DNA of 64,000 nucleotides from positions 422,001-486,000 of the forward strand of contig NZ_LBIC01000005.1 of the NCBI RefSeq assembly GCF_001005725.1. Reading direction: 5' to 3'. This document shows, one piece after another, positions 9,401 to 17,300 of this stretch. Both the position numbers and the translations under genes were made by a program. Numbering within the stretch: the stretch's first letter is position 1; each line of letters begins with the position of its first letter. The notes beneath the pieces were generated by a model that ran no database searches, was not told where the DNA came from, and saw nothing but the letters and a program-made list of their open reading frames with translations. Origin of the DNA: Sphingobium chungbukense (lineage in GTDB: Bacteria; Pseudomonadota; Alphaproteobacteria; Sphingomonadales; Sphingomonadaceae).

Positions 9401-9635
9401 CGGCGCGGGCAGCCGGTCGGTGATTGCCAGCCACTGGCCCGCGCCGGAGGATTATCATGCGACCGAAAGGCTGATGGCCGGCCTGTTCGCGGCCGCGCCC
9501 GACCAGCCGGTGGCGGAGGCGCTGCGGCAGGCGCAGGTGAAGCTGATGGACGATCCGGAAACCTCCCATCCCTTCTACTGGTCCGGCTTCGCGATCATCG
9601 GTGATGGTGCGCGTCCGCTGATCGCGCGTCGCTGA
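6456..9635 (+). CDS. Exported CHAT-domain protein with TPR-like helical region
   Basis: This 1059-residue protein begins with an N-terminal signal sequence (VGKIICGLAATGVLSLSV then RAQA). The middle, about residues 200-600, is rich in Ala/Leu helices resembling TPR units (GNYAEAAEFFDSL, NLGLFDQADAAFAKA). A C-terminal CHAT domain spans about residues 740-1055. CHAT is a caspase-like clan CD peptidase fold, and the expected dyad is visible: His901 in HFATHG and Cys951 in LSACDT. CHAT-TPR proteins include separase-like and gasdermin- or Csx29-linked proteases. Export and the position ahead of a two-partner-secretion pair suggest a periplasmic role such as exoprotein processing, which is inference. 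ATG 6456 is preceded by a purine-rich GGGGCAGGG; an upstream frame from 6357 lacks such a site. Confidence 0.85.
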   Translation: MTATTMLRGVLQGLILQGRGDKPLSAVGKIICGLAATGVLSLSVGVRAQASDPLLQDSFRVGSEGGALCQAQSATGDPAARTMFDRAWTLVCRDAARPVGQVYALRQGSADPDTGLLDRLNASRKVAVECSAAGSATLPQIGAALIRNCTGSLGAYRIVTVKRGKTLYAVQGYAAYASALDLGLRSVMAGRIVPGKVDIATVGNNDTGFARLQAATLDPQIVMAEGYRRNASGNYAEAAEFFDSLTDRLARDPDAHRLTPAERTNRAHEYLVNRGLQLSNLGLFDQADAAFAKARAVATGDAVQLRLRRNFEAMHHINQRDLQGALAILDRPLTGSGNGLEQGDEVVTLTPEVAAEMSSGVSQARALGVRQDTVLTPVERAAIIDAQAQQLRGTILRLSGQPGPAREVLGKALASAVAIRDGRVTSITRLRAQLLGEIGLTFEAEGNFGQAESQLDQSVALLGAQYPETVALNGARARLGAFLVRRGRSEDALQVYRGIMASALGNRATLTGMANQLQPYFALLARDIPQRPELAADLFTASQMLVRPGAADTLEQLSRELSAGDGEAARLFRQSVSLSRDIERGRIALAQLRQAAETDATLGQQVAQAQAEVDQLATDQANTLAALAAYPQYRAVSPQVLTLAEMQATLKPGEGYFKLAQLGDALYALWIDGAGATGYRLAAGAGDVAQKVAALRETISIDVNGAQTTYALDVPMARSLYLDLFGPVEPRLAAVRHLIFEPDGAMLQLPVNLLIAGQKGVDAYQARVAQGGDEFDFRGIEWLGRDHAVSTALSARAFRDARAAAPSNAAQSYIGFGDNAPLAGPRLTASTRGVLADAGADDCGWSPMQWNRPIPATELREAAQAIGGQGSELVTGAAFTDEAVTGRRDLDSFRILHFATHGLVTPPHPGCPARPALLTSFASDKASDGLLQFGEIFDLRLNADLVVLSACDTAGAAGVETTRAAGLSGGGGALDGLVRAFIGAGSRSVIASHWPAPEDYHATERLMAGLFAAAPDQPVAEALRQAQVKLMDDPETSHPFYWSGFAIIGDGARPLIARR

Positions 9636-9640
9636 TCGCC

Positions 9641-11680
9641 ATGATGAGCGGCTTGTGGCGACGCGGTGCGCGAGTGGTTCGCGATGCCGGGCGCTGGCGG
9701 CTGGCCTCGACGCTGATCGTGTTGCTGCTGGCGTTGTTCGTGGCCGGCTGGGACTGGAACCGGCCGCTGGACGGCGTGTCCTCACAGCGGGAAATTCCGA
9801 CCGCCGATGCCGAACGCGGGCTGTACGATTGGCGGGCGGCCACTTTCGCGCCGCGCGTGGCGCAGGACCCGCGCATATTGATGGTGGTCTATGACGACCA
9901 GACGTTGATCGCGACCCGGAAACGCTCTCCGCTCGACCGGGGGCTGCTTGCAAGGGCGCTGCGCAATATCGATGCGATGGGCGCGAAGTCGATCGGCATC
10001 GATATATTGTTCGACCAGCCGCAGGATGAGGATGCCGAACTGCTCGCCGCGCTGCACGCGATGCGCACGCCGGTCTGGCTGGGCTATGCCAATCTGGGCG
10101 ACAATCGCGAACAGATCATCTTCGAGCAGCAGCAATTTCTCGACCGCTTCATGGCCCAGGCGCGGACGGATCGGGTGCACCCGGCCAGCATAAGGCTGGA
10201 AACCGATGCCGATAATGTCGCGCGAAGCTGGCCTGTTCCGACCAAGGGTCAGCCGCCGCTGCTGACCCTCGCGATGCAGCCTTCGCCGCCGTTCCGTGAC
10301 TATCGGGGGGCGATCCGGTTCCGCTTGCCGCTCGCTCATGTGGATGGGTCGGAGGCGCCCGTGATCCCCAGCCTTCAGATCGATTTGCTGGCCGATCCCG
10401 CCATGGCGCCGGCCCTGGCATCGATGGTGCGCGGCCGCCATGTGCTGATCGGTGGAGACATCGTCGATATCGACCAGTTCGAAACGCCGTTGTCGGGGCG
10501 TCAGGCGCGATCGACCATGATCGGGCTGGAGGTGCATGCGACGATGCTGGCCCAATTGCTGGACGGCGCGAAGCTGCCCGCCGTGCCGGAGGGTGCGCGC
10601 TGGTTGGCGGCGCTGTTGGTGATCCTGGCCGCGGCGATCACCAGCCTGGCCGAATTGCGCTGGTTCACCCTGCTGCCGGCGCTGGCGGTGCAGGCGGGCG
10701 CGATCGCCGGGTTGCCGGTCTGGTTGCAGGCGCGGGGCTGGGATACCAAGGGGCTGCCCGCCGTCGGCTGGGTGCTTGGCTGGGTCTTGGCCTTTACCGC
10801 CATCGGGGTGACGGCGCGGGCGGTGACGTCGCAACAGCGCCGGTTCGCGCAAGCCGCGTTGGGCAAATATCTGCCGCGCGATATTGCCGCGCAAATCCTG
10901 GCCGAGCCTGAAAAACTGGCGCTTCACGGCGAGAAGCGGCCGATCTTCACCCTGTTCACCGATCTGGAAGGCTTCACCAAGCTCAGCCATGCCATCGCCC
11001 CCGAAATGGTGGCGCAACTGCTCAACCGCTATCTCGACATGCTGAGCGACGTGGTCCTGTCGCATGGCGGGACCATCGACAAATTCGTCGGCGACGCGGT
11101 GGTCGCCTTCTGGGGTGCGCCGATCGCGCGGTCCGACGACGGGCGCAATGCGGCGCTGGCGGCCTATGCCATGTGGCAGGCGGGGGAGGCTTTCCGCCGG
11201 GACCTGCCGCCCGGCGTGCCGCCGATCGGGCGGACCCGTGTGGGGCTGCATCATGGCGAGGCGATCGTCGGCAATTTCGGCGGGGAGGGCCGTATTCAAT
11301 ATACCGCGCTGGGCGACAGCATGAATACGGCCTCCCGTCTGGAAGCGGCGAACAAGGCGCTGGAAACCAATGTGCTGGCAAGCCGGGATGCGATGGAGCG
11401 GTCGGGACTGGACTGGTGGCGGCCGATGGGACGGGTCCGGCTGCGCGGACGGGCGACACCGGTGGATCTGTTCGAGCCGGCGCCGGATTTTCCGGTCGGG
11501 GATCGGGCGGAACTGGCCGAGATATTGGAGGCATTCGATGCGGAGGATGGCGCAGCGCGGGCCGAGGCCATGAAACGTCTTCAAATGCTGGTTAACCATC
11601 ATCCGGAGGATGCGGCGCTCGCCAATCTGCTCTATCGTTGCGAATATATCGGGGAAGGAGGAATTTATGGCCTTGGCTAG
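9641..11680 (+). CDS. CHASE2-domain class III adenylate/guanylate cyclase
   Basis: This 679-residue membrane protein has an N-terminal transmembrane helix (about residues 20-38), an extracytoplasmic CHASE2 sensor (about 40-305) and about three further helices (320-400). A cytosolic class III cyclase domain follows (about 430-610). The metal-binding aspartates appear to be D441 (TDLEGF) and D485 (DKFVGDAVV), and the transition-state region reads ALGDSMNTASRLE. It should make cAMP or cGMP in response to a periplasmic signal. The ATG lies 5 nt after the CHAT stop, and the 3' end overlaps the next gene. The cyclic-nucleotide effector is not in the window. Confidence 0.92.
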   Translation: MMSGLWRRGARVVRDAGRWRLASTLIVLLLALFVAGWDWNRPLDGVSSQREIPTADAERGLYDWRAATFAPRVAQDPRILMVVYDDQTLIATRKRSPLDRGLLARALRNIDAMGAKSIGIDILFDQPQDEDAELLAALHAMRTPVWLGYANLGDNREQIIFEQQQFLDRFMAQARTDRVHPASIRLETDADNVARSWPVPTKGQPPLLTLAMQPSPPFRDYRGAIRFRLPLAHVDGSEAPVIPSLQIDLLADPAMAPALASMVRGRHVLIGGDIVDIDQFETPLSGRQARSTMIGLEVHATMLAQLLDGAKLPAVPEGARWLAALLVILAAAITSLAELRWFTLLPALAVQAGAIAGLPVWLQARGWDTKGLPAVGWVLGWVLAFTAIGVTARAVTSQQRRFAQAALGKYLPRDIAAQILAEPEKLALHGEKRPIFTLFTDLEGFTKLSHAIAPEMVAQLLNRYLDMLSDVVLSHGGTIDKFVGDAVVAFWGAPIARSDDGRNAALAAYAMWQAGEAFRRDLPPGVPPIGRTRVGLHHGEAIVGNFGGEGRIQYTALGDSMNTASRLEAANKALETNVLASRDAMERSGLDWWRPMGRVRLRGRATPVDLFEPAPDFPVGDRAELAEILEAFDAEDGAARAEAMKRLQMLVNHHPEDAALANLLYRCEYIGEGGIYGLG

Positions 11681-12428
11681 GATCGCCGCGCGTGGGACTG
11701 CGGCAGGATGGGCGCTGGCAGGGTTGATCCTGGCGGTTTTCGGCACGTCGGCTTCGGCCGAAACCATGGTGGTCCGGGCGAGCGGTCCGTCGGCCGCGAC
11801 CTATCGGCCCGGCAGCAAGCTCGCCGACGGCGGGATGGTCGCGCTCAAGGCCGGCGATGTGGTGACGCTGCTCGATGCGAAGGGCACGCGGACCCTGCGC
11901 GGGCCGGGCAGCTTCAGCGTGAGCGCCGCGGCAAGCGCTGCGCCCGCCAATGGAGTCATGCTTTCCGCGCTGCTCGATACCAAGCGGGTAAGGCGGGCGC
12001 GTACCGGGGCGGTACGGGGCAATGTCAGCGAAAAAGCTGCCGCGGCGCCCCGCCGTCCGAATTTGTGGATGGTCGATCTGGCCCAGCCGGGACCTTTCTG
12101 CGTGGCCGATCCGGCGGCGGTGCGGTTGTGGCGTGCCGATGCGGCCAACGCGGCAACGGTGCGGATCAGCGGCAACGGCGTCAATGCCAGCGCATCCTTC
12201 GCCGCGGGCGAGGCCGTGGCGGCATGGCCCGCTGCCGCTCCGATCCGCGAAGGTGCGGCCTATCATCTGGGCGATGGCGCCCGGAGCGCCGAGATCCGCT
12301 TCGCCCTGCTGGGCACGGCGGCGGCGCTGGACGGCGTGGCGGCCGGCCTGATCGCCCATCAGTGTGCGGCGCAGCTCGACCTTCTGGTCGACACGGCGGC
12401 GCTGGCGGACGGTATGGCGCGAAATTGA
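11667..12428 (+). CDS. Small exported protein, FecR-like N-terminal part, function unknown
   Basis: This 253-residue protein has a signal peptide (AAGWALAGLILAVFG, cleavage after SASA). The mature N-terminus has a pattern (GSKLADGGMVALKAGDVVTLLD, then TRTLRGPGSFSV) that resembles FecR-type periplasmic beta domains, in which ligand- or surface-related sensing occurs. Two cysteines (PGPFC and HQC) may form a disulfide. The strong Shine-Dalgarno AAGGAGG at 11655-11661 fixes ATG 11667, which lies inside the end of the cyclase gene. A short exported protein between CHASE2-cyclase and TPS genes could feed the cyclase sensor, which is inference. The FecR assignment itself is tentative. Confidence 0.6.
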   Translation: MALARIAARGTAAGWALAGLILAVFGTSASAETMVVRASGPSAATYRPGSKLADGGMVALKAGDVVTLLDAKGTRTLRGPGSFSVSAAASAAPANGVMLSALLDTKRVRRARTGAVRGNVSEKAAAAPRRPNLWMVDLAQPGPFCVADPAAVRLWRADAANAATVRISGNGVNASASFAAGEAVAAWPAAAPIREGAAYHLGDGARSAEIRFALLGTAAALDGVAAGLIAHQCAAQLDLLVDTAALADGMARN

Positions 12429-12592
12429 CGGCCATGGCGCTTGTGGGCGCGTGGACGCGCTGATAACGCGCTCGGAACGGTCGCAAAAGGAGTGGGGGGT
12501 GACAGGCCGAAAGGGCCGGCGCCTGCCAAGAAGGACAGGGTAGGGACAAGGCGGCTTCAGGGACGAGCCTGCCGGACGGTTTGGGGACGTCT

Positions 12593-14395
12593 ATGCGCGA
12601 TAAGGGGTTGGCCAGGACAACGGGGCTGAAGCGCCTGGCTTTGGCGGCGACGATGCTGATGCCGGTGGCGGCCCTGGCGCAGGTCGCGCCGCGCGCGCCG
12701 ACGCGTGAGGAACTGACTCGCGGCCAATTGCCCGGCGATGCGGCGCGGGAAGGCAGCCGGCTGAGCGTGGTGGGCGGAGTCGAGCGGGCGCCCTGTCCGC
12801 TGGCCGATCCGCGCTATGCCAATGTCACCGTGAATTTTGCCGATGTGCAGTTCGACGGCCTGCGTGTCGTCGATCCCGCAGCCCTGAAGGACAGTTGGAA
12901 CGATCTGGCTGGCCGGGACGTGCCGATCGCCAGCCTGTGCGAAGTCCGCGACCGGGTGGCGACGGCCTTGCGCACCATGGGCTATCTGGCGGCCGTGCAG
13001 GTGCCGCCCCAGCGCATCGGGAAGGGCGGGACGGTTCGCTTCGACATCTTCATGGCGAAGCTGGTCGCGATCGAGATACGCGGCAATGCCGGGTATAGCG
13101 AGAAGCTGATCGCTGCGCATATGGAGGCGCTGAAGGGGCAGCCGGTGTTCAATGTGCGCGAGGCGGAGCGGCATCTGCTGCTGGCACGCGACCTGCCGGG
13201 CTATGATGTGCGACTGGCATTGCGGCCGGCGGGGACTGCGCCCGGCGAAGTCGTCGGTGAGGTGCAGGTGGTGCGGCAACGCGTCGAGATGGACGTCAAT
13301 GTCCAGAATCTCGGCAGTAACGCGGTCGGGCGTTTCGGCGGGCTGGCGCGGGTGCGTTTCAACGACATGACCGGCATGGGTGACAGCACGGTCTTCAGTA
13401 TCTTCAACACCGCGCAGCCCAGCGAACAGACCGTGCTCCAGGTCGGACACAGTATGGCGCTCGGCCATGACGGGCTGCGGCTGTCGGGTGACCTGACCTA
13501 TGCGTGGAGCAAGCCGGGCATAGCCGGGGCGCCCCTATCCTCCGAAACACTGATCGCGACGGCGGCGCTCAGCTATCCGCTGGTGCGGCGGCAGGTGCAT
13601 ACGCTGCTGGCCACGGGGGGGCTAGACGTTGTGAACCAGGATCTGCGGTTCGGCACGGGCGGGGTGAAGGTGCCGCTGTCGCGCGACCGCATCCGCGTCC
13701 TGTTCCTGCGGCTGGAGGGGGAGGTGATCGATCCCGACAGCATCGTCAGCACCACCGGCTATTCGGGGATCGAACCGAAATGGCGGATCGGCGGAGCGAT
13801 GGAGGTGCGGCAGGGTGTGAGCGCGCTGGGCGCCAGTGAGGCTTGTGGTCCCGCCGCCGCGAATTGCGCCTATCCCGCCATTGCGATCAGCCAGCTGGAT
13901 GGCGATCCGTCCGCCTTCGTCCTGCGGGCGAGCGCGCTGGCGGAATATCGGCCGGTGCCGGACGTCACCTTCTCGCTCGCGTCCAGGGCGCAATATAGTC
14001 CGGATATATTGCTGTCCTACGAGCAGATGAGCGCCGGCAACTATACGGTCGGGCGCGGCTATGACCCCGGCATATTGACGGGCGACAGCGGTGTCGGCAT
14101 CGCGGCGGAACTGCGTTACGGCAGGATCACGCCCAAGGGACCGGGTGCCGTCGCCCTCCAGCCCTTCGTCTTTTTCGATGGCGCGTGGATGTGGCATCAA
14201 AGCGCCAATTATGCCGGGCTCGATCCGCAGAAACTGTATTCGGCGGGCGGCGGCGTCCGTGTCACATGGTCCAACCATGCGCGGCTTGACCTGACGGCGG
14301 CCACGCCGCTGCGCAAGGCCGGATTCCAGACGGAGCGGGGCGATACGCGCCTGCTCTTTTCGTTCACCACGCAGCTCGTGCCGTGGAGGCGTTGA
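12593..14395 (+). CDS. TpsB/FhaC-family outer-membrane transporter of two-partner secretion
   Basis: This 600-residue protein has a signal peptide (LKRLALAATMLMPVAALAQ). POTRA-type domains lie at about 70-230, including VQFDGLRVVDPAALKDSW and IEIRGNAGYSEKLIAAHMEALKGQPVFN. A 16-strand barrel follows, with the family loop-6 motif VGRGYDPG near residue 490. TpsB proteins recognise the N-terminal TPS domain of their partner exoprotein in the periplasm and pass it through the barrel. The start at 12593 is favoured by GGGGA five bases upstream; a TTG at 12581 is in frame but less likely. The stop overlaps the tpsA ATG as TGATG. The 164-nt gap before it holds no recognisable gene. Confidence 0.92.
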   Translation: MRDKGLARTTGLKRLALAATMLMPVAALAQVAPRAPTREELTRGQLPGDAAREGSRLSVVGGVERAPCPLADPRYANVTVNFADVQFDGLRVVDPAALKDSWNDLAGRDVPIASLCEVRDRVATALRTMGYLAAVQVPPQRIGKGGTVRFDIFMAKLVAIEIRGNAGYSEKLIAAHMEALKGQPVFNVREAERHLLLARDLPGYDVRLALRPAGTAPGEVVGEVQVVRQRVEMDVNVQNLGSNAVGRFGGLARVRFNDMTGMGDSTVFSIFNTAQPSEQTVLQVGHSMALGHDGLRLSGDLTYAWSKPGIAGAPLSSETLIATAALSYPLVRRQVHTLLATGGLDVVNQDLRFGTGGVKVPLSRDRIRVLFLRLEGEVIDPDSIVSTTGYSGIEPKWRIGGAMEVRQGVSALGASEACGPAAANCAYPAIAISQLDGDPSAFVLRASALAEYRPVPDVTFSLASRAQYSPDILLSYEQMSAGNYTVGRGYDPGILTGDSGVGIAAELRYGRITPKGPGAVALQPFVFFDGAWMWHQSANYAGLDPQKLYSAGGGVRVTWSNHARLDLTAATPLRKAGFQTERGDTRLLFSFTTQLVPWRR

Positions 14396-17300
14396 TGATG
14401 AACAGATCCCCCGCAAGGCTGCTGCGTGGTTGCGCCAGCGTGATTGCGTTCGCCGCCGTGTGGAGCGCCCCGTCCCATGCGCAGACCGGATTCCAGGGCA
14501 CGCCTTCCGTCATAACGGGATCGGCATCCATCAATCCCGGCCGCGACACCATCACGGTGAATACGGCCGAAACCGTCATCAACTGGACACCGAGCGATAC
14601 CAGCGGAACAGGCGTCGTCGATTTCCTGCCAGCCGGAAACGCCGCGCAGTTCCAGACCAATGTGAGCGTGCCGTTCAGCGATTACACGGTCCTCAATCGT
14701 ATCCTGCCGGTCGATGGCGGCGGCCTGCCGGTATCACGCATCGTGGCGCTCAACGGCACGGTCCAGTCCAGCCTGTTCGGCAGCACGGGCGGGAAGATCT
14801 GGTTCTACGCGCCCGGCGGCATCATCGCGGGGCCGAGCAGCGTCTTCAATGTCGGATCGCTGGTGCTGACCAGCAACGACATCGATACGACCGGCGGACT
14901 TTACGGCAGCAATGGCGAAATCCGCTTCCGCGGCACGGCGGGCAGCACGTCCGCAGTCGAAGTTCAGTCTGGCGCGCAGATCAATGCGCTGGCGGCAGGC
15001 AGCTATGTCGCCCTGGTCGCGCCGCGCGTGGTGCAGGCGGGCACCGTCAATGTCGACGGTTCGGTCGCCTATGTGGGCGCGGAGGAAGCGGACGTCCGTA
15101 TCAATAGCGGGTTGTTCGACATCACGATCACGGCCGGGACGGGCGATGCCAACGGCGTGGTGCATAGCGGCACGACGACGGGCCCCGGCTCCAGCGGCAT
15201 CGGAGATTCGCAGCGCATCTACATGGTCGCGGTGCCCAAGAACAACGCGCTGACCATGTTGTTGTCCGGCTCCATGGGATATACGCCGGCCGTTTCCGCG
15301 ACCTCCGACGATAACGGGGTCGTGCTTTCCGCCGGCTTCGATGTCGCGGGTGGCTTTGCCGATTTCGCCCCCAACGGCACCCAGGGTGGCAATGCCAGCG
15401 GGCATATACTGGTCCAGTCCGGATCGGGGACGCCCACTCATTTCCTGAACAGCGTCACGGCATCGGCCGAGAATGGCATCGCCCTGAACGCGGCCCAGTT
15501 CGGGTCGATCGTCGCGGATGGCGACATGATCCTGACCGCGAGGAACGGGGCGAAAGGTGGCACGATCGACCTGCTGACCTTTGGCGGGACCGGCGATGCT
15601 GCGACCAATGGGCAGATCAGCATTGCGGGCAGCCTGGGATTGAACGCCAATGGCCTTGGCAATGCCGGGGTGAGTGCGCCGCCTTTGATCGGGGAAGACG
15701 CCAATGGAGGCTCGATCAATCTGATCGCCACGGGCGGATTGATCCAGGCGGCATCGCTGAACGCCAGCGCATCGGGCTATGCCGGTTTCGGCAGCGACCG
15801 TTCGGGCAATGCCACCGGCGGCGCGATCGCCTTGTCTGCGCTCACCGCGGCAGGCCCCAGCGGGGCGGAGGGCGGCACGCTGCGCTTTGGCAGTACGACG
15901 CTGGACGCGTCGGCGGCCATGGGCTTCCAGTCCCCGGCGCCGCCGATCGACGGCGGCAATGCCATGGGCGGCAGCATCATGCTGACAGGCACGGCCGGGG
16001 TGGCCGGCATCGGCGCGACCGGCGGCCTCGACCTGGGGTCCGTGACCCTCTCGGCGCTGGCGACGGGGGGTGACGCTGGTGCAGGTCTGGCGGGCAGCGC
16101 GACAGGCGGCAATATCGGCCTGATCCTGTCCAGTGGCACGCATTCATGGTCGACTCTTGATGCCGATGTGTCCGCGACGGCGGGTTCCGCGGGCGACGGC
16201 GGCCGTTTCGGCGGGGTAACGCCGGGTGCGACCGGAATCGATATCGACGTCGGCGGGACCGGCAGCCTCGTCATCAGTGGCGGCGTATCGCTTTATGCGG
16301 ACGCCGCCGGGGCGGGCGGCCTGGCATCGGGCGCGACCTTGCGGGGCGGACGAATCGCGGTGGCCGCGCATGACGGGGGAAGCCTGAGCATCGCCCAAAG
16401 CCTGTATGCGACCGCCAATGCAAGAGGTTATTCGGGGGATTCCCTGGCGCTTCCGGCGCCGGGTACGCCCGATGCGGTCGGCGGGACGATCAGCATCGGC
16501 GCGGCGGGCGGCAGTTTCAGCGCGGCCGATCTTTCCGTCTATGCCAATGGGTCGGCAGGTGACGCACCGGGCGCAGCGGGCAATGGAACCGGGGGCAATA
16601 TTACCCTGTCCGCCAGCATGTCCGGCGGACAGCGGGGCAGCTTCTCGCTCGATTGCACGAGTTTCTTTTGCGAGGCCTCCGCCAATGGCGACGGCGGCTA
16701 CGGGCTCAACGGTGGCAATGGGACGGGTGGCACGATCCTGCTCTATGCCGCAGATGCCGATTTTTCCGCCTTGGGCGATTTGCAGATGCACGCCGAAGGC
16801 CATGGCGGGGGAACCGCCTATGACGGACTGCCCGGCCGCGGCGGCGATGGACTGGGCGGCAGCGTGACGGTGGAGAGCCGTGCCGGAACCGGCGTGATGA
16901 CCTTTGGCAATCTCTCCTTGTCGGCGTCCGGCACCTCGGTGCCTTCCATCGAGGGGATCAGCTTCAACGACGGCGATGGCGGCAACGGCACGGGCGGCAC
17001 GGTGAACCTCAACGTGCTGGGCGGCAGCCTGACCGCCGGCATGGTCGATGTGCAGGCCGCCGGTTTTGGCGGGGCGTCGGCCATGAATTGCCCGAGTCCG
17101 ATCTGCGAGGGTGGGGGGACAACGCCCTTCCATGCGGGCAACGGACTTGGCGGAACGGCCGGATTCCTGATTTCAGGCGGCACGGCGACCATCGGGACGC
17201 TGACCATCGGCGCTTCCGGGTCGGGCGGCGCGGCCGATGGGATGGACGTCGCCCCGTCAGCGGCGGCACTGGCCGGAACCGGGCAGGGCGGCACCGCACG

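Noticed and set aside
7149..9953. Minus-strand open frame of 934 residues opposite the CHAT gene
   Set aside because: It is a shadow of a high-GC gene. The composition is Arg/Pro/His-rich with no recognisable domain, while the plus strand holds clear CHAT motifs.
9782..11767. Minus-strand open frame of 661 residues opposite the cyclase gene
   Set aside because: It lies antisense to a gene with intact cyclase motifs and has only low-complexity Arg/His/Gln sequence.
12581..12592. TTG start for the TpsB gene
   Set aside because: The ATG at 12593 has a GGGGA at ideal spacing and starts directly at a normal signal peptide.
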